A DNA stretch of 64,000 bases from Sporichthya polymorpha DSM 43042. GTDB taxonomy: Bacteria > Actinomycetota > Actinomycetes > Sporichthyales > Sporichthyaceae. Where the stretch lies: the NCBI RefSeq assembly GCF_000384115.1, contig NZ_KB913029.1, forward strand, positions 4,253,057-4,317,056, given 5' to 3'. This document shows positions 12,067 through 21,512 of the stretch, one piece after another. The notes under the pieces were generated by a model. The model saw only the letters and a list, made by a program, of their open reading frames with translations, had not been told where the DNA came from and made no database searches. The position numbers and the translations under genes were made by a program. Positions within the stretch are counted from its first letter, which is position 1, and every line of letters begins with the position of its first letter.

Positions 12067-13305
12067 ATGCCCGACGCGCAGGGTCGTCCCCGGGTCGTCC
12101 TCGGGGTCACCGGCGGCATCGCCGCGTACAAGGCCTGCGAGCTGCTACGCCGCCTCACCGAGGGCGGCGCGTCGGTGCGCGTCGTGCCGACCGAGTCGGC
12201 CCTGAAGTTCGTCGGCGCCGCCACCTGGGCGGCCCTGTCCGGGCAGCCCGTCTCGACGTCGGTCTTCGACGACGTCCACGAGGTCCCGCACGTGCGCATC
12301 GGCCAGCAGGCCGACCTCGTCGTTGTCGCGCCGGCGACGGCGGACCTGCTCGCGAAGGCCGCCCACGGGCAGGCCGACGACCTGCTGACCGGGACGCTGC
12401 TCACCGCCCGGTGCCCGGTGCTGTACGCGCCGGCGATGCACACCGAGATGTGGGAGCACCCCGCCACGGTCGAGAACGTGGCGACGCTGCGCCGCCGCGG
12501 GGCGATCGTCCTCGACCCCGCCTCGGGCCGGCTCACCGGCGCCGACACCGGGCCCGGCCGGCTGCCCGAACCCGCCCAGATCTACGCCGCCGCGATCCGG
12601 CTGCTCGAGCGCGGTCCGGCCGTTCCCGACCTCGCCGGCCGCCGCGTCGTGATCTCCGCCGGCGGAACCCGTGAGCCGCTCGACCCCGTCCGGTTCCTCG
12701 GGAACCGCTCGACCGGTCTGCAGGGGTACGCGCTCGCCGAGACCGCCCTCGCGCGCGGCGCCGAGGTCGTGCTCGTGTCCGCGAACGTCGAACTACCCGA
12801 CCCGGCCGGGGCGAAGGTCGTCCGCGTCGGCACCGCCGAGGAGCTGCGGACCGCGGTGTTCGAGGCCGCGTCCGACGCCGCCGTCGTCGTCATGGCCGCC
12901 GCCGTCGCCGACTTCCGCCCGGCGCAGCGGGTCGACGCCAAGATCAAGAAGTCCGACGCCGATCCCGAACCCCTCGCGCTGGTCCGCAACCCCGACGTGC
13001 TCGCGGAGCTGTGCGCGGACCGCCCGCGCCCCGGGCAGATCATCGTCGGGTTCGCCGCCGAGACCGGCGACGCCGACGGGACGGTCCTCGACCACGGCCG
13101 GGCCAAGCTCGCCCGCAAGCGCTGCGACCTGCTGGTGGTCAACGACGTCGGGGCCGACGCGGACGGACGAAGCAAGGCATTCGGGTCACCGGACAACGCC
13201 GCCGTGATCCTCGGTGCCGACGGCAGCGAGACGCCCGTGGCGCGCGGCCCCAAGGCCGTCCTCTCCGACGCGATCTGGGACCTGGCGCTCGCGCGTCTGA
13301 CCTGA
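12067..13305 (+). CDS. coaBC: Bifunctional phosphopantothenoylcysteine decarboxylase / phosphopantothenate-cysteine ligase
   Basis: A 412-residue bifunctional enzyme of coenzyme A synthesis. The N-terminal flavoprotein (CoaC) half has VVLGVTGGIAAYKA, APATADLLAKAAHG and PAMHTEMWEHP (the PAMN-type substrate clamp, here with His). The C-terminal CoaB half shows ISAGGTREPLDPVRFLGNRS and the KIKK lysine site. ATG 12067 is chosen because it places the flavin-binding motif at the normal distance from the N-terminus; the frame is open upstream through rpoZ. Confidence 0.94.
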   Translation: MPDAQGRPRVVLGVTGGIAAYKACELLRRLTEGGASVRVVPTESALKFVGAATWAALSGQPVSTSVFDDVHEVPHVRIGQQADLVVVAPATADLLAKAAHGQADDLLTGTLLTARCPVLYAPAMHTEMWEHPATVENVATLRRRGAIVLDPASGRLTGADTGPGRLPEPAQIYAAAIRLLERGPAVPDLAGRRVVISAGGTREPLDPVRFLGNRSTGLQGYALAETALARGAEVVLVSANVELPDPAGAKVVRVGTAEELRTAVFEAASDAAVVVMAAAVADFRPAQRVDAKIKKSDADPEPLALVRNPDVLAELCADRPRPGQIIVGFAAETGDADGTVLDHGRAKLARKRCDLLVVNDVGADADGRSKAFGSPDNAAVILGADGSETPVARGPKAVLSDAIWDLALARLT

Positions 13306-13341
13306 CGCTCCCTCAGGAGAGCGCGCCGGCCGTTCGCCACG

Positions 13342-13347
13342 TACCGT
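13342..13347 (+). promoter_or_regulatory. -10 element before the RseB-like gene
   Basis: TACCGT ends 6 bases before the GTG at 13354, giving a probable leaderless transcript for the RseB-like/ABC operon. Confidence 0.35.
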
Positions 13348-13353
13348 GGCCCG

Positions 13354-14517
13354 GTGGGCGTCGCGGCGCGACAGACGCGTGGACGATGGGCGCTGGTCGC
13401 CGGCGGCCTCGCCGTGCTCGCCTCGCTGCCGGCGCTGATCGGGGCCTGGCCCGTCTCGGCCCCCGACGTGGAGCCGGCGGAGCTGCGCGAGCGGATCCTG
13501 GCATCGGCCGACGTGGCCTACGCCGGGTACGCCGAGAGTGACGGCTCCCTCGGGATGCCCGACCTGCCGGCGATCGACAACGTGGGGGCGCTGCTCGGCA
13601 GCGTCACGCGGCTGCGGGTGTGGGAGTCGCCGGACGGCTCGCGCGTCGACGTCCTGACGCCGACCGGGGAGCGCGGCCTGTACGAGGAGCCCGCCCGGCC
13701 GGGACGCCCGGTGGGGCCGTCGGGCTCCGGACCGGTCGGGACGGGCCTGTTCTCGTGGGACTTCGAGGAGAACACGACGACGGCGCTCTTCGGTGAGCCC
13801 GGCCTGCGGCTGCCCCGCGCCGCCGACCTGGCGCCGCCGCGGTTGGCCCGCCGCCTGCTCGGCGGACCGCGCGGCGCGGAGCGGTTGGAGGCGTTGCCGG
13901 ACCGGCGCGTGGCCGGGGTCGCGGCAGCCGGGGTGCGCCTGGTCGTCACGGACCCGGAGACGACCGTGGGCCACGTGGACGTGTGGGCGGATCCGCGGAC
14001 CGGACTGCCCCTCGAGGTCCGCGTCGTCGGTCGCGGTGGCGGCGCACCCGGGCTGCGCACGCGGTTCCTCGATCTGACGCAGGGTCCGGGCGCGGTCCCG
14101 ACCGACGTCCTCGAACCGCCGCACCCGGAGGGCGGCCGGCGGGCGGAGGCGTTGGTCAGCTCGATCGGTCGCATCGACCAGTTCGCACCCGACGTCCTGC
14201 CGGACCGGCTCGCGGGCCGGGCGAGCTCCCAGGTCGTCGACGCCGGGCGGTCGGTGCGCACCTACGGGCAGGGGTTCTCGACGTTCGGCGCGCTCGCGCT
14301 GCCGCCGGGGCTGGGGTTCCGCGTCTACGACACCGCCCGGTCCGCGGGCGGGGTGGCCGTGGAGCTCGAGGGCGGTGATGCCGTCCTGCTGACGACGCCG
14401 CTGCTGAACCTGCTCGTGGTCTCGGCGCACCGCGGCCCCGGCTTCGTCGTCGCGGGCCCGGTGGGGCGGGACCTGCTCGCGGAGGCGGCGCTCGACCTGC
14501 TGGCGGTCACGTCGTGA
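13354..14517 (+). CDS. Secreted or membrane-anchored RseB/LolA-like protein
   Basis: A 387-residue protein with an N-terminal basic stretch and hydrophobic segment (WALVAGGLAVLASLPALIGA) that should act as signal or anchor. The rest resembles the MucB/RseB-LolA beta-sheet fold: an early ELRERILASADVAYAGYAES segment, VTRLRVWESPDGSRVDVLTP, and a later DVWADPRTGLPLEVRVVG strand pair. It overlaps the ABC ATPase by 4 bases, so it is probably an accessory sensor or lipid-binding partner of that exporter. No sigma or anti-sigma gene is adjacent, so a sigma-E role is not supported here. The fold call is by pattern only. Confidence 0.65.
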   Translation: MGVAARQTRGRWALVAGGLAVLASLPALIGAWPVSAPDVEPAELRERILASADVAYAGYAESDGSLGMPDLPAIDNVGALLGSVTRLRVWESPDGSRVDVLTPTGERGLYEEPARPGRPVGPSGSGPVGTGLFSWDFEENTTTALFGEPGLRLPRAADLAPPRLARRLLGGPRGAERLEALPDRRVAGVAAAGVRLVVTDPETTVGHVDVWADPRTGLPLEVRVVGRGGGAPGLRTRFLDLTQGPGAVPTDVLEPPHPEGGRRAEALVSSIGRIDQFAPDVLPDRLAGRASSQVVDAGRSVRTYGQGFSTFGALALPPGLGFRVYDTARSAGGVAVELEGGDAVLLTTPLLNLLVVSAHRGPGFVVAGPVGRDLLAEAALDLLAVTS

Positions 14518-15431
14518 CGGCGTCCGTGATCCGCACCCGCGGGCTGACGAAGCGATTCGGCAGCTTTGCCGCCGTCGACGGGGTGGACCTCGACGTCCGT
14601 GAGGGCGACATCTACGGGTTCCTCGGCCCCAACGGGTCCGGCAAGACGACGGTCGTGCGGATGCTGCTCGGCCTCGTCCACGCGACCGCGGGGGAGATCG
14701 AGGTGCTGGGCGCTCCGGTGCCGGCCCGGGTGCGTGAGGTGCTGCCCGCCGTCGGGGCGCTCGTCGAGGGGCCGGCGGCCTACGGGCACCTGTCCGGGCG
14801 GCGGAACCTCGCGCTGCTGGACGCGGCGGGGCCGGGCAGCCGGCGCGCGTCGCGGGCGGGCCGGGTGGACGACGCACTGGCCCGCGTCGGGCTCGGCGGC
14901 ATCGACAACCGGCCCGTGCGGGCGTACTCGCTCGGTATGCGACAGCGGCTCGGCCTCGCGGCGGCGCTGCTGGTGCCGCGGCAACTGCTCGTCCTCGACG
15001 AGCCGACCAACGGCCTCGACCCGGGCGGCATCGGCGAGGTGCGCTCGCTGCTCGCGGAGCTGCACGCCGCCGGGACGACGGTGTTCATGTCCTCGCACCT
15101 GCTCGCGGAGATCGAGGCGACCTGCGACCGCGTCGGCGTCCTCGACCGCGGGCGGCTGCTCGTCGAGGACTCGCTGGCGGCGTTGCGGGCTCCGACGGGG
15201 CGCGTGATCGTCGAGACGCCGGACCCGGACGTGGCGGTCGCCGCCCTCGACGGCCGGGTCGAGGAGTGGATCGGCGACCGGCTCGCGGTCCGCGCCGACG
15301 ACCCGGCGGAACTGACGGCTCATCTGGTCGGGCGCGGGGTCCGGGTCATCGGCGTCGCGGTGGAGCGACGGACGCTCGAGGACGTCGTGCTCTCCATGGT
15401 CGGTGCCGGCAGCGATCGGGTCGACCGATGA
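14514..15431 (+). CDS. ABC-2 type exporter ATP-binding protein
   Basis: A 305-residue ATPase with Walker A GPNGSGKTT, a signature region with AYSLGMRQRLGLAAALL, Walker B LLVLDEPTNGLDPGG and switch SSHLLAEIE. The C-terminal 80 residues (from about 220) form the regulatory tail common in drug or lipid exporters. The GTG start overlaps the upstream gene stop by 4 bases and its own stop overlaps the permease ATG by 4 bases, so all three should be co-translated. The substrate is unknown. Confidence 0.9.
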   Translation: MTASVIRTRGLTKRFGSFAAVDGVDLDVREGDIYGFLGPNGSGKTTVVRMLLGLVHATAGEIEVLGAPVPARVREVLPAVGALVEGPAAYGHLSGRRNLALLDAAGPGSRRASRAGRVDDALARVGLGGIDNRPVRAYSLGMRQRLGLAAALLVPRQLLVLDEPTNGLDPGGIGEVRSLLAELHAAGTTVFMSSHLLAEIEATCDRVGVLDRGRLLVEDSLAALRAPTGRVIVETPDPDVAVAALDGRVEEWIGDRLAVRADDPAELTAHLVGRGVRVIGVAVERRTLEDVVLSMVGAGSDRVDR

Positions 15432-16237
15432 TCCGCGTCGAGCTGGTGAAGATGCTCCGCCGCCCGCGGACGTGGGTGAGCGTGTTTCTGCTCTGCCTGC
15501 TGCCGACGGTCGTCGCGATCTTCGTGTCGGTGCGTGACATCGGTCCGCGGCCGGGGGAGGGACCGGCGTTCCTGTCCGCGGTCCTGAACAACGGGGCGCT
15601 GTACCCGGCGGCGGCGCTGGCCATCGTGCTGCCGATCTTCCTGCCGGTGTCGGTCGCCCTCATGGCGGGCGAGGCCATCGCGGGCGAGGCGAACGCCGGC
15701 ACCCTGCGCTACCTGCTGATCCGGCCCGTCAGCCGGACCCGCCTGCTCGTCGCGAAGCTGATCGCGGTCGTGGTGTTCGTCCTCGGCGCGGTGGTGATCG
15801 TCGCGCTCGTCTCACTCGTCGTCGGTCTGACGTTGCTCGGCAACGAACGCGGCTCGGTGGTCTCGGTCTCCGGCGCGGAGCTGACGCCTACTCAGGTGGC
15901 GGGTCGCATGATCCTCGCCGTCGGGTTCATCGGGTTCTCGATGGTGGGCGTCGCCGCGGTCGCGCTCTTCCTGTCGACGGTGAGCGACTCACCCTCCGGC
16001 GCCGCCCTCGGCGCGCTGGCGGGGCTCGTCGGGAGCCAGGTGCTCGTCTCGCTCCAGGCGTCCTCCCCGGTCGCCCCATACCTCCCGACCCGCTACTGGC
16101 TCGCGTGGGTCGACCTGTTCCGCGACCCGATCCTCTGGCGCGAGATCGAACGCGGCGTCGGGATCCAGATCGTCTACGCCGCGGTCTTCCTCGCCCTCGC
16201 CTGGGCGAACCTCGCGTCGAAGGACATCACCGCGTAG
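15428..16237 (+). CDS. ABC-2 type exporter permease
   Basis: A 269-residue protein with about six hydrophobic segments (for example WVSVFLLCLLPTVVAIFV and LIAVVVFVLGAVVIVALV) and the ABC-2 family sequence EAIAGEANAGTLRYLLIRPV before the third segment. It starts at ATG 15428, which overlaps the ATPase stop. Its stop lies 5 bases from the stop of the convergent lipase gene. Confidence 0.88.
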   Translation: MIRVELVKMLRRPRTWVSVFLLCLLPTVVAIFVSVRDIGPRPGEGPAFLSAVLNNGALYPAAALAIVLPIFLPVSVALMAGEAIAGEANAGTLRYLLIRPVSRTRLLVAKLIAVVVFVLGAVVIVALVSLVVGLTLLGNERGSVVSVSGAELTPTQVAGRMILAVGFIGFSMVGVAAVALFLSTVSDSPSGAALGALAGLVGSQVLVSLQASSPVAPYLPTRYWLAWVDLFRDPILWREIERGVGIQIVYAAVFLALAWANLASKDITA

Positions 16238-16242
16238 ATCCG

Positions 16243-17070
16243 TCAGGAGCAGACCGCGGCGGTCGGGGCGGCGAGGGGGGCCGGGGCGAGGACGCGGTCG
16301 AGGATGCGGCGGACGACGGGGTCGGTGGGGAGCCCACCGTGGCCGACGGTGACGGCGGGGCACAGCTCCTGGAGGTCGATGTTCGTCGCGCCGGCGAGGC
16401 GGGACGAGGTCGGCGGGGTGACGGTGGTGTCGAAGCGGGTCCAGATCGAGATCCAGGCCGGGTGGTCGGTGGCGGCGACGCCGTCCGGGCCGAGGCTGCG
16501 GACGAGATCCGAGCCGGGGACGAGCTGCTGGCACGCCTCGGGGCAGAGGACGGGACCGAGCGCGGCGCCCGCGGCGGCGATCTGGGTGCCGGCGAACGGC
16601 GAGCCGAGGGTGACGATCCGGCGCGCGCGGGCGGCCCCGTCGTGCTCCTGGGCCCAGAGCAGCGCGACCACGCCGCCGGCGGAGTAGCCGACGAGATCGA
16701 CCGACGGCGCCCCGGCGCGCAGGGCGGCGGTCACGGCCGCCTCGACGGCGTCGACCTGTTTCCGGAGGTCCCCGGTGTTGAGCGCGGCGGCACCCGCGAC
16801 GACCGCGGCGTCCCGCCCGTCCGCCCGCAGCGCGGCCGCGAGGCGCTCCAGGTTGGCGCTGGGCGCGCCGTAGCCGGGGACGAGCACGACCGGGCCCGGG
16901 CGGTCCGGGGCCGCCACGGCGGTCGGCGCCGAGGTCGCGTCGTCGTCGCCGGACGTCAGGGCCGCGGACCCGGCCGCGAGCAGCGTCACGACGACGGCCG
17001 CGGTGACCACGCGCGCGACGCGGCGGCGGGGCGGGCTCAGGTTGCGGAACGGGGCGGGGAGGGCCGGCAC
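16243..17070 (-). CDS. Secreted lipase/esterase-like alpha/beta hydrolase
   Basis: About 275 residues. An N-terminal basic stretch and hydrophobic core ([18 protein letters not shown]) suggest export. The hydrolase fold is shown by [17 protein letters not shown] (oxyanion region), the nucleophile elbow GYSAGG, and a late VTVGHGGLP supplying the histidine. Three or four cysteines (LCPEAC, ELCPA, AVCS at the end) could form disulfides. GTG 17070 is preferred because it lies just 5 bases after the cupin stop; the frame is open to ATG 17133, which would overlap the cupin gene. The substrate is unknown; it resembles actinomycete class 2 lipases. Confidence 0.75.
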   Translation of the reverse strand: MPALPAPFRNLSPPRRRVARVVTAAVVVTLLAAGSAALTSGDDDATSAPTAVAAPDRPGPVVLVPGYGAPSANLERLAAALRADGRDAAVVAGAAALNTGDLRKQVDAVEAAVTAALRAGAPSVDLVGYSAGGVVALLWAQEHDGAARARRIVTLGSPFAGTQIAAAGAALGPVLCPEACQQLVPGSDLVRSLGPDGVAATDHPAWISIWTRFDTTVTPPTSSRLAGATNIDLQELCPAVTVGHGGLPTDPVVRRILDRVLAPAPLAAPTAAVCS

Positions 17071-17074
17071 CGGG

Positions 17075-17530
17075 TCATCGTTGCTCGAGCGAGCCCACGA
17101 GGCGGAAGTCGGCGAAGTCGAAACCCGGGACAACCACGCACGAGACGAGGACCTCGGCGTCGCGGGCGGGCCGGGCGGACTGCCAGACGCCGGGCGGGAC
17201 GAGCAGCGAGGGGAGTTCGCCGGCCTCGACGTCCGCGCCGAGGAGGTGCTCGGCCGGGCCGGTGGGGGCGTCCTCGTCCCCGCCGAGGGTCAGAACGAGC
17301 GGGCCGCCCCGGTGCCAGAACCAGAGCTCGGCGGATCGGACCTGGTGCCAGACCGAGGACTCGCCGGGGCCGAGCAGGTAGTGGATCGCCGTGCCCGCGC
17401 TCCGCGGCCCGGAGTACCCCGGCAGCCCGGTCAGTTCCAGCGGCGACCGCCAGGTCTCCCGGTACCAGCCGCCCTCCGGGTGGGGTGCCAGGTCGAGCAG
17501 CTCGGCCAACGGTGGACGCAATCCGGTCAT
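17075..17530 (-). CDS. Cupin protein, DUF985 family
   Basis: About 151 residues with a single beta-barrel cupin of the DUF985 type. Diagnostic segments are [16 protein letters not shown] near the N-terminus, [18 protein letters not shown] (metal-site histidines), [12 protein letters not shown] and a late [13 protein letters not shown]. Start ATG 17530 matches the short family N-terminus; a GTG at 17572 in frame would add 14 residues. The enzymatic role of the family is not established; some relatives act on sugar nucleotides. It is followed closely by the lipase gene. Confidence 0.8.
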   Translation of the reverse strand: MTGLRPPLAELLDLAPHPEGGWYRETWRSPLELTGLPGYSGPRSAGTAIHYLLGPGESSVWHQVRSAELWFWHRGGPLVLTLGGDEDAPTGPAEHLLGADVEAGELPSLLVPPGVWQSARPARDAEVLVSCVVVPGFDFADFRLVGSLEQR

Positions 17531-17631
17531 GTCGGGCAGCGTCGCAGATTCGGTGATCCAATTGACCACCACGGGGCGCGGGCGCGCGCCATGCTGTGAT
17601 GGGCGCCGAGGGGGCTGAGGGTGGACGCGGC

Positions 17632-18189
17632 ATGAACACGGATCTGTTGCTCGAGATCAACGGGTGGTCGGGCAACTCGGTCGTCGACGAGGTCATGAAG
17701 TTCGCCGCCGGGACGATGATCTACGGCGTCTTCGTCGTGCTCGCCGTGCTGTGCGTGCTCCAGCTGATGGCCCGTCGCCTGGACCGTCTGATCCTGATCG
17801 GGACCTCGCTGGTGCTGGCGCTCGCGCTCGGCCGCGGGGCCGCCGAGCTGTTCCCGAACGAGCGGCCCTTCACCGAGCACCCCGAGGTGAAGCAACTCGT
17901 CCACCACGAGCCGGGCCAGTCGTTCCCGAGCGACCACTCGCTGGCCGCGTTCGGCATTGCGTTCGCGGTCCTCGCCTTCCTGTCCGTGCGCTGGGGCGCC
18001 GCGCTCCTCGCCGTCGCGGCACTCGTCGGGTTCTCCCGCATCTACGTCGGCGTGCACTACCCGGCCGACATCGTCGGCGCCGCCGCCTTCGCCGGGATCG
18101 CGGTCGGTGCGGTGGCGCTGGCGGCCCGGTCCGGTCCCGTCGCGCGGCTGCTGGCGACCCGCTTCCCGGTCGACGCCCGGGCGGCGTAG
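17632..18189 (+). CDS. PAP2 family membrane phosphatase, undecaprenyl-diphosphatase (BcrC)-like
   Basis: A 185-residue integral membrane phosphatase with five or six hydrophobic segments. Acid-phosphatase motifs are NERPF (first), FPSDHSLAAF (second, with Asp where Gly is common) and SRIYVGVHYPADIV (third). The length and these motifs fit BcrC-type undecaprenyl pyrophosphate phosphatases that recycle the cell-wall lipid carrier; other lipid phosphate substrates are possible. ATG 17632 is chosen over in-frame starts at 17596 and 17599 because GAGGGTGG lies just upstream. Confidence 0.82.
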   Translation: MNTDLLLEINGWSGNSVVDEVMKFAAGTMIYGVFVVLAVLCVLQLMARRLDRLILIGTSLVLALALGRGAAELFPNERPFTEHPEVKQLVHHEPGQSFPSDHSLAAFGIAFAVLAFLSVRWGAALLAVAALVGFSRIYVGVHYPADIVGAAAFAGIAVGAVALAARSGPVARLLATRFPVDARAA

Positions 18190-18222
18190 GAGGACCCGAC
18201 CGGGTCCGGGATCATCGGCGGC

Positions 18223-19038
18223 GTGACCGCCCCCGAGCACTCCCCGCCGCCCATCGACCTGCCCACCGTGGCCGCGGCCGCCGACCGCGCACTGAACCGG
18301 GTCGCCGAGCTCGTCCGCGGCATCCCCGAGCAGAGTGATCAGGCGCTGCCGGAGTGGACGATCGCGCAGACCGCGGCCCACCTGACGGGCGTCGTCGGTG
18401 CGTACATCGACATCGCCGCCGGCCAGGGCTCGCCGTACACCGACATCCGCAACGTGGCGGCGACGAACACCGAGCTGCTCGCCCGCGTCACCGACCGGAC
18501 GCCGTTCCTGCTCGCGGAGCAGATCCAGGCGTTGCGGCCGGCGCTGGCCGCGGCGATCGGCGACGAGCCGGACGGCTACCGCCCCGGCCACGAGGGCGTC
18601 CCGCTGCTGCGGTCGACGGCGGTGGCGCGGATTCTCGGGGAGGCGGTGGTCCACGGCTGGGACATCGCGACGGCCGCGCAGCGCATGTGGTGGATCGAGC
18701 CGTCCGACGCGGCGCTGATCTTCCGCTCGTTCCTGCCGTTCCTGCCTCGGTTCGTCCACCCGGAGAACGCCCACGGGGTGAACGCGCGCTTCGACGTCCG
18801 CGTCCGGAAGTTCCCCGAGGCGCGAGCGGTGTTCGCGTTCCGGGACGGGCACCTGACCGTGGAGGCCGAGCCGCAGGGCCGGGTGGACTGCACGATCGTC
18901 GGTGCGCCCGCGTCGATGATCCTCGTGATCCACCGCCGGATCGGCCTGTGGAATCCGATCTCGCGGGGGCAGATGGTGGCCTGGGGGACCAAACCGTGGC
19001 TCGCGTTCCGCCTGGTGAGCCTGTTCGACCCACCCTGA
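18223..19038 (+). CDS. Mycothiol-dependent maleylpyruvate isomerase (MDMPI)-fold protein
   Basis: A 271-residue protein. The N-terminal four-helix region (LNRVAELVRGIPEQSD then LPEWTIAQTAAHLTGVVGAY) matches the MDMPI/DinB-like superfamily, and VVHGWDIATA carries the conserved histidine of the metal site. The C-terminal 100 residues resemble a sterol-carrier-like small domain (VFAFRDGHLTVEAEPQGRVD, then GAPASMILVIHRRI). The function is unknown; many actinobacterial members are proposed mycothiol-dependent enzymes. The GTG start at 18223 is the only close candidate. Confidence 0.72.
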   Translation: MTAPEHSPPPIDLPTVAAAADRALNRVAELVRGIPEQSDQALPEWTIAQTAAHLTGVVGAYIDIAAGQGSPYTDIRNVAATNTELLARVTDRTPFLLAEQIQALRPALAAAIGDEPDGYRPGHEGVPLLRSTAVARILGEAVVHGWDIATAAQRMWWIEPSDAALIFRSFLPFLPRFVHPENAHGVNARFDVRVRKFPEARAVFAFRDGHLTVEAEPQGRVDCTIVGAPASMILVIHRRIGLWNPISRGQMVAWGTKPWLAFRLVSLFDPP

Positions 19039-19042
19039 CCGA

Positions 19043-19048
19043 TAAGAT
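19043..19048 (+). promoter_or_regulatory. -10 element of metK
   Basis: TAAGAT lies 53 bases before the metK GTG, giving a leader of about 45 bases that contains GGAG before the start. The leader is too short to hold a SAM riboswitch. Confidence 0.35.
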
Positions 19049-19101
19049 CTCCGGGTTGTCGGCCCGCGGATCGGGCCAGCCCCGCCAGCCTGGAGTGTGC
19101 C

Positions 19102-20295
19102 GTGTCGCGTCGTCTGTTCACCTCGGAATCCGTCACCGAGGGCCACCCGGACAAGATCGCGGACCAGATCAGTGACTCCATCCTCGACGCCCTCCTCAAG
19201 GAGGACCCGCGCAGCCGGGTCGCCGTCGAGACCTTGATCACCACCGGCCAGGTCCACGTCGCGGGTGAGGTCACGACCCAGGGCTACGCCGACATCCCGA
19301 CGATCGTCCGCGACCGTGTCCTGGAGATCGGCTACGACTCGTCCAAGAAGGGCTTCGACGGCGCGTCCTGCGGCGTCTCGGTCTCGATCGGCTCGCAGTC
19401 GCCCGACATCGCGCAGGGCGTCGACGCGGCCTACGAGGCCCGTGAGGGCGAGGGCACCGACGAGCTCGACAAGCAGGGCGCCGGCGACCAGGGCCTGATG
19501 TTCGGTTACGCCTGCGACGACACCCCCGAGTTCATGCCGCTGCCGATCCAGCTCGCTCACCGGCTCTCGCAGCGCCTGACCGCCGTCCGCAAGTCGGGCA
19601 CGGTTCCCTACCTGCGTCCGGACGGCAAGACCCAGGTCACCATCGAGTACGACGGCGACCGTCCCGTCCGCCTCGACACCGTCGTCGTCTCCTCGCAGCA
19701 CGCCGACGACATCGACCTCAAGACCCTGCTCGCGCCGGACGTCGCCGACCACGTCGTCGCCCCCGAGCTCGCGAACATCGACATCGACACCGCCGGCTAC
19801 CGCCTGCTGGTCAACCCGACCGGCAAGTTCGTCGTCGGTGGTCCGATGGGTGACGCCGGTCTGACCGGCCGCAAGATCATCGTCGACACCTACGGCGGCA
19901 TGGCCCGGCACGGTGGTGGCGCGTTCTCCGGCAAGGACCCGTCCAAGGTCGACCGCTCCGCCGCCTACGCGATGCGCTGGGTCGCGAAGAACGTCGTCGC
20001 GGCCGGGCTCGCCCGCCGCTGCGAGGTCCAGGTCGCCTACGCCATCGGCAAGGCGCACCCGGTCGGTGTCTTCGTCGAGACCTTCGGCACCGAGAGCGTC
20101 GACCCGGCCAAGATCCAGTCGGCCGTCACGACCGTGTTCGACCTGCGTCCGGCCGCGATCATCCGCGACCTCGACCTGCTCCGCCCGATCTACACGCCGA
20201 CCGCGGCGTACGGGCACTTCGGCCGCGACCTCCCGGACTTCACCTGGGAGCGCACCGACCGCGTCGACGCCCTCCGCAGCGCCTGCGGCGTCTGA
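19102..20295 (+). CDS. metK: S-adenosylmethionine synthetase
   Basis: A 397-residue enzyme that makes SAM from methionine and ATP. Motifs are [20 protein letters not shown] at the N-terminus, [15 protein letters not shown] (methionine/ATP site), [20 protein letters not shown] and [19 protein letters not shown]. The GTG start follows GGAG. In many actinobacteria metK directly follows coaBC; here a 5.7 kb block intervenes. A strong palindromic terminator follows the stop. Confidence 0.97.
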   Translation: MSRRLFTSESVTEGHPDKIADQISDSILDALLKEDPRSRVAVETLITTGQVHVAGEVTTQGYADIPTIVRDRVLEIGYDSSKKGFDGASCGVSVSIGSQSPDIAQGVDAAYEAREGEGTDELDKQGAGDQGLMFGYACDDTPEFMPLPIQLAHRLSQRLTAVRKSGTVPYLRPDGKTQVTIEYDGDRPVRLDTVVVSSQHADDIDLKTLLAPDVADHVVAPELANIDIDTAGYRLLVNPTGKFVVGGPMGDAGLTGRKIIVDTYGGMARHGGGAFSGKDPSKVDRSAAYAMRWVAKNVVAAGLARRCEVQVAYAIGKAHPVGVFVETFGTESVDPAKIQSAVTTVFDLRPAAIIRDLDLLRPIYTPTAAYGHFGRDLPDFTWERTDRVDALRSACGV

Positions 20296-20337
20296 CGCAA
20301 CTCCGGCGGCCGCGTCCCGCCTCGTGAAAACAGTGTG

Positions 20338-20387
20338 AAAAAAGGGTGACACCCCTTACTGCGCAGTAAGGGGTGTCACCCTTTTTT
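20338..20387. terminator. Perfect 50-bp palindrome, bidirectional terminator
   Basis: Two perfectly complementary 25-base arms meet with no spacer between 20362 and 20363. The left arm begins with A6 then GGGTGACACCCC and the right arm ends GGGGTGTCACCC then T6, so both strands read as a GC stem followed by a U-run. It sits between the convergent ends of metK and the hydrolase gene. Its core is shared with the shorter palindrome at 38901-38925. Confidence 0.85.
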
Positions 20388-20413
20388 GACGCCGGGTTCT
20401 GACGGCGGGCGCG

Positions 20414-21358
20414 TCAGGGCGCGAGGCCCTTCGCCTGCTGGTTCTGCCAGCGGGAGTTGCGGCGGAACTCGGTCTGCTTCGGATCGACGCCGAGGAACGC
20501 GGACGCGGCGTAGGCGTCGTCTAGCAGGTGCCAGCGCAGCCAGGCGGTGAGGTACCCGAGGTACCCGCTCCGGTTCCGCTGGATCGCGAGGTGGTCAGCG
20601 CCGCGCAGGACGCCGAGCGCGCCGTGCGGGACGCGTTGGTAGTAGCCGCGTAGGCCCCCCGGCGTGGAGATCAGGCCGTCGGTTCCGCCGCCGAGGAAGA
20701 ACGTCGGGGTCGTCAGGTCCGAGACGGAGAACCGGCCGCGGCGCTCGACGTAGCGGGCGTCCGGCAGGTTGATCGGGACGACGGTGTCGACGAGTCCGCC
20801 GGAGCCGTTGGCGGCGTTGATCGCGCCGCCGGCGCCCTGCGAGTGGCCCAGGGTCCCGACCCGCGTCGGGTCGAGGACGCCGAAGAACGGACTGGTCCCG
20901 TCGAGGTTCGCGCCCAGCAGGTGGCGCAGCGCCGCGAGCATCGTGCGGCCGTCGGCCTGCTGGGTGTCGGACGACCCGATGACGACGAAGCCCCACGACG
21001 CGAGGTGGCGGAACACCCCGCCGTACTGGTCGGGCGTCGCGTTGGTCCCGTTGCCCCAGACCAGGATCGGGTGCCGCGTCCCGTCGCGCCCGAGCGCGCG
21101 CGGGTGGGCGATGGAGAACGACAGCCCGTCGGGGATCGCGACCTCGCTGGTGGTGACCGCCCACGGTCCGGTGGCCCGGTACCGGTCCTCGACCGGAGAT
21201 CGCGGCTCGACCTCCACCGACGGGGGCGACGACGGCGACGACGAGGGCGCCGGAACGGCGACGCCCGTGGCGATGACCGGCCCGGCGACCGCCAGGGCCA
21301 ATCCGAACGTGAGCATCCGCGCAGCGCGCGGCAGAGACCGTTGCGGAGACAGCGGCAC
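20414..21358 (-). CDS. Secreted alpha/beta hydrolase, chlorophyllase/cutinase-like
   Basis: About 314 residues. An N-terminal signal peptide (RSLPRAARMLTFGLALAVAG) is followed by a Pro/Ser-rich linker. The fold is indicated by HPILVWGNGTNATPDQYGGV (oxyanion hole), VIGSSDTQ, the nucleophile elbow GHSQGAGG, DGLISTP and a histidine at GADHLAI. It resembles the polyesterase/chlorophyllase group. GTG 21358 is preferred because a GGGGGGG ribosome site lies 5 bases upstream; longer in-frame starts up to 21589 would run into the divergent priA. No enzyme activity can be assigned. Confidence 0.78.
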   Translation of the reverse strand: MPLSPQRSLPRAARMLTFGLALAVAGPVIATGVAVPAPSSSPSSPPSVEVEPRSPVEDRYRATGPWAVTTSEVAIPDGLSFSIAHPRALGRDGTRHPILVWGNGTNATPDQYGGVFRHLASWGFVVIGSSDTQQADGRTMLAALRHLLGANLDGTSPFFGVLDPTRVGTLGHSQGAGGAINAANGSGGLVDTVVPINLPDARYVERRGRFSVSDLTTPTFFLGGGTDGLISTPGGLRGYYQRVPHGALGVLRGADHLAIQRNRSGYLGYLTAWLRWHLLDDAYAASAFLGVDPKQTEFRRNSRWQNQQAKGLAP

Positions 21359-21512
21359 CTGATCCCCCCCGAGATCACCGACCGCCGCCGTTTCTAGCAG
21401 CGATCGCGGGTGCGCGGGCCGGATTCCGCCCGATCGGCGCTGACCGTTCGGGAAGGCCGACCTTTCCACAGGGCCCGCCGGGGAGGTGGGGGATCTCTGG
21501 TAGGACAGGCGG

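Noticed and set aside
19039-19101. SAM riboswitch before metK
   Set aside because: The gap is 63 bases, too short for known SAM aptamers, and no matching stems are seen.
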